Assembly (NCBI GenBank): GCA_018712265.1
Contig: DVHF01000050.1
Span: forward strand, 1 to 64,000
Reading direction: 5' to 3'
Length of the DNA stretch: 64,000 bases
Origin: Candidatus Gallacutalibacter pullicola
GTDB taxonomy: Bacteria > Bacillota > Clostridia > Oscillospirales > Acutalibacteraceae
Shown here: positions 17,516 through 25,201 of the stretch, piece by piece
Numbering within the stretch: the first letter of the stretch is position 1
How the letters are laid out: every line of letters starts with the position of its first letter
The notes under the pieces: generated by a model
What the model saw: only the letters and a program-made list of their open reading frames with translations
Told to the model about the DNA's origin: nothing
Databases searched by the model: none
Translations under genes and position numbers: made by a program

Positions 17516-17977
17516 TCAGCTTTGTGTCCGCTGGGACGCCTTGATATTCTGGCGTGTTTTGCGAAGCTCCGCGAGGTTCTCAGTGAGGCCCTCGTCAGCG
17601 CGGCGCATCAAATCGTCCACATATTCATTGGAGGCGCGGCGCATTTCGCGGCACTTGGTCTGCGCCTGGGAAATCAGGTCGTTCGCCTTGGCCTTGGCCT
17701 GGCGCACAATCTCATCCTGATTCACCATATTGCGGGCGCGCTCCTCCGCCACACGGACAATGGATTCCGCTTCCCGTTTGGCATCACTGATAATCTGGGC
17801 GCGGTCGGCGGCGATCGCTTTGGCCTGACGAAGCTCCTGCGGCAGGCTGTCGCGGATTTCGTCGAGGATCTGCTTGACCTCCTCGCCGTCCAGAACAGCA
17901 CGGCCGCCGCTGAGCGGAAGGTTCCACGCCTTGTCCACCATATCGTACAATTCATCCAATAATTCTTCTGTTGTCAT
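17516..17977 (-). CDS. Coiled-coil ATP synthase subunit-like protein, function unknown
   Basis: A 153-residue, highly charged, probably all-helical cytoplasmic protein. It has Ala/Glu/Arg-rich heptads from about residue 45 onward (for example AKREAESIVRVAEERARN), resembling stalk subunits of V/F-type ATPases or cell-division coiled coils, but no ATPase motif is present. I do not recognise a defined family function. The start is ATG 17977, overlapping the coaD stop in an ATGA, with GGGGGACAGCAGGG upstream, so translation is probably coupled to coaD. It is the last gene of rsmD-coaD-this operon and is followed by a terminator. Confidence 0.75.
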   Translation of the reverse strand: MTTEELLDELYDMVDKAWNLPLSGGRAVLDGEEVKQILDEIRDSLPQELRQAKAIAADRAQIISDAKREAESIVRVAEERARNMVNQDEIVRQAKAKANDLISQAQTKCREMRRASNEYVDDLMRRADEGLTENLAELRKTRQNIKASQRTQS

Positions 17978-18468
17978 CCCTGCTGTCCCCCCGTACATAA
18001 TCTGTCCTTGATATCATTCAAAATACATTCCGGCACAAGGCTGGAAATATCGCCTCCGAAGCTGGCGATCTGTTTGACGATACTCGAACTGAGGAACATA
18101 TTCTCCGACCGGGTCGTCAAAAAGATCGTTTCCACATCCGGATTGAGCCGTTCATTGATAAGGGCCATCTGGAATTCATATTCAAAGTCGGAAACGGCGC
18201 GCAGGCCCTTTACGATCGCCGCCGCCCCGCGGATTCTGGCATAATCGGCAAGCAGGCCCTCGAACCCCACGACCTCTACCTCTTCCATCCCCTCTGTGAC
18301 GCGGCGCAGAAGCCCGATTCTTTCCTCCACCGTAAAGCTTGTATGCTTGGCGGGATTGATCAGGACCGCAACAATCACATGGTCGAACAGCTTGCGGGCG
18401 CGGTTAATAATATCGAGGTGCCCCAAAGTTACCGGGTCAAAGCTTCCCGGGCAGATTGCAATTCTCAT
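17974..18468 (-). CDS. coaD: Phosphopantetheine adenylyltransferase
   Basis: Penultimate enzyme of coenzyme A synthesis, making dephospho-CoA from 4'-phosphopantetheine and ATP. The 164-residue product begins IAICPGSFDPVTLGHLDII, containing the T/HxGH nucleotidyltransferase motif (T-L-G-H). It also has KGLRAVSDFEYEFQMALIN and FLTTRSENMFLSSSIVKQIA, the conserved pantetheine and ATP-binding segments. The ATG overlaps the rsmD stop (ATGA) and the gene's own stop overlaps the next start, so three genes are translationally coupled. Confidence 0.97.
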   Translation of the reverse strand: MRIAICPGSFDPVTLGHLDIINRARKLFDHVIVAVLINPAKHTSFTVEERIGLLRRVTEGMEEVEVVGFEGLLADYARIRGAAAIVKGLRAVSDFEYEFQMALINERLNPDVETIFLTTRSENMFLSSSIVKQIASFGGDISSLVPECILNDIKDRLCTGGQQG

Positions 18469-19016
18469 TCCTGCGTCACATCCTTACGGTGGTATACCGT
18501 CAAATAAATCTTTCCGTAGCGGTAGGATCTCTGCTTTTCAAAGTCCCCGGCGATCTCCGGCAGTTCTTCATCGACTGGATGCTCGCAGACGATCGTGCCG
18601 CCGCCGTTCATCCTGGCGGCCACGAGCGGCAGAGCCTTTTCCAGCAGTCCGGTACGGTAAGGCGGATCCAGGAACACCAGATCGAACGTCCCGTCACGGC
18701 GGGCCAGATACGACGCATAGTCAGTCTGGACGATCCTGGCCTGTCCTGCCAGGCCGCAGTTCTCCACATTCTTCGTGATGACGGCGATGGATTCCTTTGC
18801 GCAGTCCACGAACACCGCCTCCGACGCGCCCCGGCTGAGTGCTTCAATTCCAAGCTGGCCGGAACCTGCAAACAGATCGAGCACTCGTCTGCCCTCAATC
18901 TGAAATTGTATAATATTGAAAAGCGCCTCTTTTACCCGATCCGTTGTCGGGCGGACCGCCTCGCCTTCCAGCACGGCGAGCCGTTTGCCCCGGGCGCTTC
19001 CGGTTATCACTCTCAT
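18465..19016 (-). CDS. rsmD: 16S rRNA (guanine(966)-N(2))-methyltransferase
   Basis: SAM-dependent methyltransferase that modifies G966 of 16S rRNA. The 183-residue product begins MRVITGSARGKRL, has the SAM motif VLDLFAGSGQLGIEALSRGA around residue 45, and the catalytic LVFLDPPYRTGL (DPPY) around residue 118. ATG at 19016 with AAAGGCGG upstream. It is the first gene of the rsmD-coaD pair, an arrangement common in Firmicutes, and has a strong promoter ~50 bases upstream. Confidence 0.95.
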   Translation of the reverse strand: MRVITGSARGKRLAVLEGEAVRPTTDRVKEALFNIIQFQIEGRRVLDLFAGSGQLGIEALSRGASEAVFVDCAKESIAVITKNVENCGLAGQARIVQTDYASYLARRDGTFDLVFLDPPYRTGLLEKALPLVAARMNGGGTIVCEHPVDEELPEIAGDFEKQRSYRYGKIYLTVYHRKDVTQE

Positions 19017-19066
19017 TTTGGAAACCGCCTTTCGCGGGAATATACCGCATCAAGTTGTTATCACCT

Positions 19067-19095
19067 ATTATCCCATGTTCTTCCCCTCCTGTCAA
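19067..19095 (-). promoter_or_regulatory. Promoter of rsmD-coaD
   Basis: Consensus TTGACA (19090-19095), a 17-base spacer and an extended TGGGATAAT (-10 at 19067-19072) on the minus strand. The -35 directly abuts a family C repeat that begins at 19097. Confidence 0.8.
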
Positions 19096-19096
19096 C

Positions 19097-19290
19097 ACCT
19101 GCGGTGAGCAGATCGCGCCGCGCGTCGTTACCTCCGCGGAAATTATCATAAGAAAAAACACTCTGTCGCGCAATAACCTCGCTGTAAACCGCGCCAGGTT
19201 AAACCTGGACATAAACCGCGGAGCGCTCCCTCCGGTCGCTGAAACGCCAATGGGAACGGGAACTCTGTCGCGGCGGCAGGCTTATTGACA
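19097..19290 (+). repeat. Family C-like repeat
   Basis: Begins with acctgcggtgagcagatcgcg as in the corA array and ends with ctctgtcgcggcggcaggc. It includes the palindrome CCAGGTTAAACCTGG (~19191-19205), where the copies near 20.1 and 30.9 kb have CCAGGCTAAGCCTGG, a compensatory change of one base pair. Confidence 0.65.
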
Positions 19291-19306
19291 GTTTTGGGAG
19301 CCTTAT

Positions 19307-19786
19307 TCAGGCTTTCGGGCTCTGGATTTTCCCGTTTTCTTTCAGATATTTTAAAAGACCCTCACAGCCCTCCGTTACGTCCCGGTAAGTGGCATCGAAA
19401 TCCCCCGTATACCACGGATCTGCGATATCCCTGTCGGAGCCGGCAAAGGTCAGGAATTTGTACAGCTTCTTTTCCGGATCCCCCTTGAGCATCCGGGTCA
19501 GGTTTCTCATATTCCAGGTATCCATGCCGATGATATAATCAAATTCATGATAGTCGCTCCACATAATCTGCGTTGCTCTGTGCGGCAGAACCGGGATTCC
19601 TTCCTCCCGCATCTTTCTTATCGTTCCTCTATGCGGAGGATTCCCAATTTCCTCCGTACTGGTCGCGCGGGAATCAATCAGGAACTGATCCGCTATGCCC
19701 AATTTATTTACCATGTCCTGAAACACAAACTGGCTCATGGTACTCCGGCAAATATTTCCATGACAGCAAAATAATACTTTTATCAT
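19307..19786 (-). CDS. Low-molecular-weight protein tyrosine phosphatase
   Basis: Cytoplasmic LMW-PTP of 159 residues that hydrolyses phosphotyrosine (or related phosphoresidues) through a cysteinyl intermediate. The P-loop CCHGNICRSTMSQFVF (C-x5-R-S) lies at residues ~6-21, and the general-acid Asp is in the DIADPWYTGDF segment near residue 120. ATG at 19786 follows AAGGA by 10 bases; a longer frame to 19927 would run into repeat-derived sequence. It could act on exopolysaccharide tyrosine kinases, but no such gene is nearby. It stands alone between two repeat blocks. Confidence 0.93.
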   Translation of the reverse strand: MIKVLFCCHGNICRSTMSQFVFQDMVNKLGIADQFLIDSRATSTEEIGNPPHRGTIRKMREEGIPVLPHRATQIMWSDYHEFDYIIGMDTWNMRNLTRMLKGDPEKKLYKFLTFAGSDRDIADPWYTGDFDATYRDVTEGCEGLLKYLKENGKIQSPKA

Positions 19787-20410
19787 CCTTTTAAATTCCT
19801 TATCTTCTCTATGATACTGATTGGAACCTCGCAGATTCCAGCGTTGAAGGCCGCGCTCTGCGCGGCCTTTTGTGCGCGCCTGCGGCGCGCACATCCGCGG
19901 AGCAGGCCGCTCCCCCGGCGAGGTCATTTCAGGCGATCAGCCGCCACCCTGTTACCTTCCACGGATGGCAGGATAATCTGCTCTGATTCCGGCTGTGCTT
20001 GGGGATTTTACTCTGCTTCGACTTACCTCTCTGACAGTGGATGCACACGCGGACCTGCGGTCAGCAGATCGCGGAGCGCTCCCTACCGGTCGCTGACCAG
20101 GCTAAGCCTGGACGTAATTCGCGTCGCGCGTCGTACCTCCGCTGAAATGCCAATAGGAGCGGGTACTCTGTCGCGGTAGGTGCGGGCGGCGGCGTCCCAT
20201 CCCCCGGGCTTCGATTTAGCACCGTCAGGGGAGTTTGAGGGAAGATTCCCTCGCAGCGCGGGGGAAATGTCACGAAGTGACAAAGGGGGACGGGCCGCGT
20301 GCGGCAACGCCCCTCAATCAACCGCGCGACCCGCGCGGAACTTCCTGTAACTCCCCCCAAGCGATCAAAAAAACACCCCTACAAAAGAGGAACCGTCTCG
20401 ACACTACGGT
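19787..20410 (+). repeat. Repeat block (C, A, F) between uvrC and the phosphatase gene
   Basis: A 624-bp gap without a supported gene. It holds a degenerate B-like dyad (~19828-19850), a family C copy (~20040-20190, with CCAGGCTAAGCCTGG), and family A copy 3 (20239-20305). In the A copy stem 1 is TTCCCTCGC/GCGGGGGAA with one T-G wobble. A CCGCGCGACCCGCGCGG dyad follows, then a conserved linker ending CAAGCGATCAAAAAAACACC and the family F dyad that continues into uvrC. The A-linker-F order matches 31004-31287. Confidence 0.75.
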
Positions 20411-20500
20411 TCAGCAATCTCCGGGCTTAGGCGGCGTTGGGGTCTGGGGGGCTTGCCCCCCAGCGGGGGTCCAGGGGGTGGAACCCCCGGAAGAGGGGTG
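20389..20500 (+). repeat. Family F repeat overlapping the 3' end of uvrC
   Basis: Starts GAACCGTCTCGACACTACGGTTC with the GAACCGT/ACGGTTC dyad. It continues through GGGGTCTGGGGGGCTTGCC (dyad CTGGGGGGC/GCCCCCCAG) to CCAGGGGGTGGAACCCCCGG. Copies lie at 7262-7330 and 31160-31287. Here the distal part is read as codons of uvrC. Confidence 0.75.
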
Positions 20501-22336
20501 GAAGTGGTCGTAGACCTTTTGAGCGGCGGGCTTGGTCATGCCAGGGGCGTTCTCGAGTTCCTGAAGATCGGCGTCGCGGATGGCCGCTATCGTCCGGAAA
20601 TGCTTCAGGAGCGACCGCGCGCGCGTCTGGCCGATCCCCTCGATAGACGTAAGCGTTGTGGAAATCGCTGTCTTTTTGCGGAGCTGCCGGTGGTATCCGA
20701 TCGCGTAGCGGTGTACCTCCTCCTGAATGGTGGAGACAAGCGTGAACGCGCTGCGATTCGAATTGATCGCGATTTCTCCGCCGTCGAGCGCGATCGCCCG
20801 GGTGCGGTGCTTGTCGTCCTTTACCATGCCGAACAACGGGATCTCCAGCCCGGACGCATCAATGATCGGCTGAATCGCCGCGACATGGCCCTTGCCGCCG
20901 TCAAGCAGGATCAGATCCGGGAGACGTCCAAAGCCTTCCTCGTGATTTTCCGCCTTAAAATATTCATCCAGCCGGCGGCTGATGACCTCACGCATCGACC
21001 CGTAATCATCCTGCCCGGCTACTGTGCGGATCTTGAATTTCCGGTACGCCGATTTCAGCGGCCTCCCATTTTCAAATACCACCATCCCGGCGACATTTTC
21101 TCCGCCCGCCAGATTGGAAATATCGTACGACTCTATATATTCCGGCGGCTTCTTTAATCCCAGCAGCCGTGCCAGCTCGTCAAGCGCGGAAGCCTCTTTC
21201 CCGGTGCGCCCCGTGTTCTGCGCCAGCTGCTCCGCCGCGTTGGAACGGCACATCTGCGCAATCTTCGCCTGCTCTCCCTTTTGCGGCACGCTCACCGTCA
21301 CCTTGCGGCCCGCTTTCCGGCTGAGCCATTCGCCCAGCAGTTCCATATCAGAAGCTGCGCCGTCCAGACAAACGCGCGGCGGGATCCGATCGCGCATCGA
21401 ATAATACTGCTCCACAAATTCCATGCGCTCGTTGTCCGCGTCCCCGGTTTCTCCCATCAGGAAAGTTTCGCGGTCGCATAATCGCCCGTTCTGGAACCGG
21501 AATACCTCAAAGCACGATTTGCCCGGTCCCTGCGCCAGCGCGATCACGTCCTGCTCCGGGAATTTTACCGCCACCACCTTTTGACGCTCCCCGATCTGCC
21601 GGATCGCCGTAATCTTATCGCGCAGCCGCGCGGCACGCTCAAATTCCAGCGCCTCGGCTGCCTCCTCCATCTTTTCCGTCAGCATCTGGATGGAGCCGCT
21701 GCTCCCGCCGCGCAGGAAGTCCAGCGCCTCCCCCACCGTCTCCTGGTACTCCTTCTCCTTTATCCCGCCGCGGCACGGCGCGCAGCACTGCTTGATAAAA
21801 TAATTCAAACAGGGCCGTCCCTTGCCGATGTCCTGCGGGAACCGCCGGGAACACGTGGGCAGACGGAAAATTTTCTGCGCCTCATCGATCGCCTGCTTCA
21901 CCGCCCACGAGCTGATGTATGGCCCGATATACTGCGCGCCGTCCTCCTCGATCTGCTTGGCCGCCAAGATTTTCGGCCACGCGCCGCCCGTCACCTTAAT
22001 ATAGTGGTACCCCTTGTCGTCCTTCAGCAGAATATTATATTTCGGCGAATGCTGCTTGATCAGGCTGCACTCCAGCACAAGTGCCTCAAACTCGCTGTCC
22101 GTGAGGATGTACTCAAAATCCTGCACGTTCGCCACCATGCGGCGCACCTTTTCCGGGTGGTTCTTCTCCGAGCCAAAATACTGGCTGACCCGGTTTTTCA
22201 GCGCCTTCGCCTTACCGATATAAATAATCTTTCCCGATTTGTCGCGCATAATATACACGCCCGGATGCAGCGGGAGCCGCATCGCTTTTTCGCGCAGCCG
22301 CCGGATCCTCTCCTCGTTCGTCTCCGATACGTCCAA
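20411..22336 (-). CDS. uvrC: Excinuclease ABC subunit C
   Basis: Nuclease of nucleotide excision repair that makes the dual incisions after damage recognition by UvrAB. The 641-residue product has an N-terminal GIY-YIG domain (HPGVYIMRDKSGKIIYIGKA, cut here), a Cys-rich region, a UVR coiled-coil segment, the RNase H-like C-terminal nuclease domain (ILLDGGKGHV) and a helix-hairpin-helix tail (SIEGIGQTRARSLLKHF). The start is taken as TTG 22336 because AAGGAGGT lies 6 bases upstream; an ATG at 22354 overlaps that site. The last ~28 residues (from about PSSGGSTPW) are encoded by a family F repeat. A terminator immediately precedes the gene. Confidence 0.95.
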   Translation of the reverse strand: MDVSETNEERIRRLREKAMRLPLHPGVYIMRDKSGKIIYIGKAKALKNRVSQYFGSEKNHPEKVRRMVANVQDFEYILTDSEFEALVLECSLIKQHSPKYNILLKDDKGYHYIKVTGGAWPKILAAKQIEEDGAQYIGPYISSWAVKQAIDEAQKIFRLPTCSRRFPQDIGKGRPCLNYFIKQCCAPCRGGIKEKEYQETVGEALDFLRGGSSGSIQMLTEKMEEAAEALEFERAARLRDKITAIRQIGERQKVVAVKFPEQDVIALAQGPGKSCFEVFRFQNGRLCDRETFLMGETGDADNERMEFVEQYYSMRDRIPPRVCLDGAASDMELLGEWLSRKAGRKVTVSVPQKGEQAKIAQMCRSNAAEQLAQNTGRTGKEASALDELARLLGLKKPPEYIESYDISNLAGGENVAGMVVFENGRPLKSAYRKFKIRTVAGQDDYGSMREVISRRLDEYFKAENHEEGFGRLPDLILLDGGKGHVAAIQPIIDASGLEIPLFGMVKDDKHRTRAIALDGGEIAINSNRSAFTLVSTIQEEVHRYAIGYHRQLRKKTAISTTLTSIEGIGQTRARSLLKHFRTIAAIRDADLQELENAPGMTKPAAQKVYDHFHPSSGGSTPWTPAGGQAPQTPTPPKPGDC

Positions 22337-22359
22337 TCGCGGACCTCCTTCCATGAACG

Positions 22360-22389
22360 AAAAAGGCAGCGTCCCCCTAGAACGCTGCC
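22360..22389 (-). terminator. Rho-independent terminator of ptsH
   Basis: An 8-bp perfect stem, GGCAGCGT with ACGCTGCC (22365-22372 and 22382-22389), is followed on the minus strand by TTTTTCG. It lies 35 bases after the ptsH stop and only 24 bases before the uvrC start codon. Confidence 0.9.
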
Positions 22390-22423
22390 CAACACAACCC
22401 ATGTTATTCCTGTGAAAACCTGA

Positions 22424-22687
22424 TTACTCCGCGAAGCCGGATTTCACCAGTTCAATCAGATTATCAACAGCTTCCTGCTCATCGGCGCCATCCGCAATGA
22501 TCTTGATGGTCGTGCCGCCTACAATACCCAGAGACAGAACCCCCAGCAGGCTCTTTGCATTGACGCGGCGCTCTTCCTTCTCAACCCAGATGGAAGACTT
22601 GAACTCGTTTGCCTTCTGGATGAAGAAAGTTGCAGGACGGGCGTGAAGGCCAACCTGATTCTGGACCATAACTTCTTTTGCACACAT
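22424..22687 (-). CDS. ptsH: Phosphocarrier protein HPr
   Basis: 87-residue HPr-family phosphocarrier of the PEP:sugar phosphotransferase system, also a regulatory partner of CcpA through Ser46. The active-site His is in QVGLHARPATFF (His15 position) and the regulatory Ser is in NAKSLLGVLSLG (Ser46 position), so both phosphorylation sites are intact and the protein is HPr rather than Crh. No enzyme I gene (ptsI) adjoins it; uvrC and trmD flank it. ATG at 22687 follows AGGAG by 10 bases. It has its own promoter and terminator and is probably monocistronic. Confidence 0.93.
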   Translation of the reverse strand: MCAKEVMVQNQVGLHARPATFFIQKANEFKSSIWVEKEERRVNAKSLLGVLSLGIVGGTTIKIIADGADEQEAVDNLIELVKSGFAE

Positions 22688-22787
22688 TTCTAATCCACTC
22701 CTAAATCAAATTAAAAAATTACATTACGTCGCTAACATGGACTTTCCACTTTCCGGCAAAGGGACAAAATGATTGACTGTTAAAACT

Positions 22788-22815
22788 ATTATATCACAAT
22801 TCGCCAACGCGTCAA
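22788..22815 (-). promoter_or_regulatory. Promoter of ptsH
   Basis: On the minus strand TTGACG (22810-22815), a 16-base spacer and a perfect TATAAT (22788-22793) give a leader of ~95 nt before ptsH. Confidence 0.85.
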
Positions 22816-22982
22816 CAAATTCTGCAAAATTTGGATTGATGAACGATCCGCCGCCAATACGCTCCAACGCTGTTTGTGCACTTTCACCTAATTGTGGAAA
22901 ACTTTTGGTGCTTCTTCCATTAGAATCGGATTTTCAGCCCTATTTTATGCAAGTTTTTCCGAAAGGGCCGTTTTATCCATCC

Positions 22983-23720
22983 TCATTCATAAAAACTTGT
23001 ATGTTCTTCCAAAAACTGCCTGTCCTTTTTTGTCAAAGGAGCCGTTTCCAGAAGATCCGGGCGGCTGTGGAAAGTGCGCAAAAGCGACTGCTCCCGCCGC
23101 CATTTTTCGATATTGGCATGATGGCCCGTCAGAAGCACGGGAGGGACTTCGCGGCCCCGCCATACCGCCGGGCGCGTGTACTGCGGGTATTCCAGCAGGC
23201 CGTTATAATGGCTTTCTTCCTCAAAGCAGACGTCGTCCGAAAGCACGCCGTCGAGCATCCTCGCCACGGAATCAGCCACCACCAGCGCCGGCAGCTCCCC
23301 GCCGGTGAGCACATAGTCCCCGATGCTGACCTGCTCGTCCACATACGCTTCGATCAACCTCTCGTCCACACCCTCATAGTGCCCGCACAGCAGCGCCAGG
23401 TTTTCATACTGCGACAGCTCCCGCACCTTTGCCTGCGTGAGCACCTGCCCCTGCGGCGACAGGTAGATCAGATGCGGCTTGCGGCCCAGATGCTCTGTGA
23501 GGCTGTCGATACATTTCGCGATCGGCTCTGCCATGAGCAGCATTCCCATGCCGCCGCCGAACAGCGTATCGTCCACCCGATTGTGCTTGTTGCACGCAAA
23601 ATCGCGGATCTGGTGGCAGCACACCTGTAAAGCGCCTTTCCTTCGCGCCCGGCCGATAATGCTTTCCGCCATCACCGTTTCGCACATTTCGGGGAAAAGC
23701 GTCAGAATATCAATCCGCAT
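22983..23720 (-). CDS. trmD: tRNA (guanine(37)-N(1))-methyltransferase
   Basis: SPOUT-class knotted methyltransferase that makes m1G37 in tRNAs reading CNN and GGN-type codons, preventing frameshifting. The 245-residue product begins MRIDILTLFPEMCE and contains VDDTLFGGGMGMLL, LLCGHYEGVDERL and SIGDYVLTGGELPAL, the SAM-knot and catalytic segments. ATG at 23720 overlaps the end of rimM by 11 bases. It is the last gene of the ylxM-ffh-rpsP-khpA-rimM-trmD run; rplS, which often follows trmD, is not present here. Confidence 0.97.
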   Translation of the reverse strand: MRIDILTLFPEMCETVMAESIIGRARRKGALQVCCHQIRDFACNKHNRVDDTLFGGGMGMLLMAEPIAKCIDSLTEHLGRKPHLIYLSPQGQVLTQAKVRELSQYENLALLCGHYEGVDERLIEAYVDEQVSIGDYVLTGGELPALVVADSVARMLDGVLSDDVCFEEESHYNGLLEYPQYTRPAVWRGREVPPVLLTGHHANIEKWRREQSLLRTFHSRPDLLETAPLTKKDRQFLEEHTSFYE

Positions 23721-24228
23721 CCTCAAAAATCCCCCTGATTGGACGGATCAGGAGCTTTCCTTCCCCGATCTCCGTTTTTACGACAACATCCGGTATTACA
23801 GGAAGCAAATATTCCTTTCCGTCATTGTCTGTCACCTGATAGACGTCGTTCGCGCCAGTACGCAGCACGTCCGTCACCGTGCCGTAAACCCTGCCGCTGT
23901 CGGCGTCCTCTACCGAAAGCCCCACGATATCCTGTATAAAATACCGATCCGCCGGGAGCTTCACGTCCGCCCTGTCCAGATACAGGATCTTCCCGCGCAG
24001 GAGATCCCCCTCCGTCGCCGAGGAACAGCCCTCCAGCACGGCAAGCAGGAGGTTTTTATGCGGCCTTGATGAGATCACACGCACGGGCTTTTGGCCCTGC
24101 GCGTCCCAGTAAAGCGTTTTCAGCTTCGCCAGGAACTGCGGTGAATCGCACCACGGTTCGATCCGCAGCTCCCCGCGGACGCCGTGTGTCCCCACGATTT
24201 TCCCGGCCTCCAGATATTGTTTCAGCAT
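23710..24228 (-). CDS. rimM: 16S rRNA processing protein RimM
   Basis: Ribosome maturation factor that binds S19 in the 30S head during late assembly. The 172-residue product starts LKQYLEAGKIVGTHGVRGEL and has the N-terminal beta-barrel and the C-terminal PRC barrel (IVGLSVEDADSGRVYGTV; LLPVIPDVV). ATG 24228 has GGAGGG upstream at 9-base spacing; a GTG one codon earlier is also in frame. It overlaps trmD, and is separated from khpA by ~370 bases of repeat. Confidence 0.93.
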   Translation of the reverse strand: MLKQYLEAGKIVGTHGVRGELRIEPWCDSPQFLAKLKTLYWDAQGQKPVRVISSRPHKNLLLAVLEGCSSATEGDLLRGKILYLDRADVKLPADRYFIQDIVGLSVEDADSGRVYGTVTDVLRTGANDVYQVTDNDGKEYLLPVIPDVVVKTEIGEGKLLIRPIRGIFEDAD

Positions 24229-24354
24229 CACACATTCCCTCCTGATTCCAGATTGCTGCCGCGGCGTTCTGTTTCATTTTATGACAATGAGGGGCTTGTG
24301 CGGACAGGTAGCATCCCCGGCTGTGATAATACCGCACACGCTCTGCCTCTGGGG

Positions 24355-24599
24355 CCCGCAAAAGCGTTCGAGGGAACCATCCACCGGATGGTTCCCCCTC
24401 TCTGTTTGCTCATCTTGTCAGGGGAACGCTTCGCGTTCCTTTTTCACGGGGTCCCGCCGCACACATGGAGGATCTTCCCGTATCCCGCCCCATCGCGGGC
24501 GCAGTGTAAAATTCACCGCTGTACCAATCTTCGCGATCTGCGTGCAGGCTCAGCCTGCCCTTTTGTAAAAGGTGGACGAAAACTTTACCTTTTACCCTT
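24355..24599 (+). repeat. Family E repeat, copy 1, inside the ffh-trmD operon
   Basis: The khpA-rimM gap (24232-24599) holds GGGAACCATCC with GGATGGTTCCC (~24373-24398). These are followed by ctctctgtttgctcat, the palindrome GGAACGCTTCGCGTTCC (~24422-24438), and GCAGGCTCAGCCTGC near 24544-24558. Related copies are at 45475-45652 and 63071-63306. It does not encode a supported protein; transcripts to rimM-trmD must cross it. Confidence 0.7.
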
Positions 24600-24833
24600 T
24601 TAGTCGATCTCCACTGCCACCTTGGCATTGCTGCGGGTTGCGGCGGCGCGCATCACAACGCGGATTGCCTTTGCGATTCGGCCCTGCTTGCCGATCACAC
24701 GGCCCATATCGTTTTCCGCCACGTGAAGATGATACACCACTGTGCCGTCCTCCAGAGGAGCATCCTCTTCCACACGGACGGAATCCGGATCCTCCACTAA
24801 GCCCTGCGCAATCGCCGAAAGCAGTTCTTTCAT
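24600..24833 (-). CDS. khpA: KH-domain RNA-binding protein KhpA
   Basis: 77-residue single KH-domain protein (YlqC/KhpA), an RNA chaperone-like factor linked to cell elongation and ribosome function in Firmicutes. The KH signature is VIGKQGRIAKAIRVVMRAAA. ATG at 24833 has GGAGGG 7 bases upstream, better than the in-frame ATG at 24848. It follows rpsP by 18 bases, the usual rpsP-khpA-rimM-trmD order. Confidence 0.93.
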   Translation of the reverse strand: MKELLSAIAQGLVEDPDSVRVEEDAPLEDGTVVYHLHVAENDMGRVIGKQGRIAKAIRVVMRAAATRSNAKVAVEID

Positions 24834-24851
24834 CGCAAATCCCTCCACTTC

Positions 24852-25094
24852 TTACAGTACGCCGTGCTTCTTAAAGAGAGCCTTTACGGTATCGGTCGGC
24901 TGTGCGCCGTTGGAAATCCACTTCTGAGCCTTCTCTACGTCAACCTTTACTACGGACGGCTCCTGGAGCGGGTTGTAGTAGCCGATCTCCTCGATGAAAC
25001 GGCCGTCGCGCGGGAAACGGGAATCCGCTACCACGATACGATAAAACGGGGACTTCTTTGCGCCCATTCTGCGCAGTCTGATCTTTACTGCCAT
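24852..25094 (-). CDS. rpsP: 30S ribosomal protein S16
   Basis: 80-residue small-subunit protein S16, beginning [20 protein letters not shown], the family signature, with the conserved YNPLQEP segment. It binds 16S rRNA helices in the 5' domain and supports assembly. ATG at 25094 follows GGAGG. It lies 107 bases downstream of ffh. Confidence 0.97.
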   Translation of the reverse strand: MAVKIRLRRMGAKKSPFYRIVVADSRFPRDGRFIEEIGYYNPLQEPSVVKVDVEKAQKWISNGAQPTDTVKALFKKHGVL

Positions 25095-25201
25095 GATAAA
25101 ATACCTCCAAAAAACTTATCTTAAAAAATTTATGTTCATCCAAAGAAACTTGGCTGAAGCCTGTCAAAAAGTTTTACAATTTGTAGAAATGCAGATGTTT
25201 T

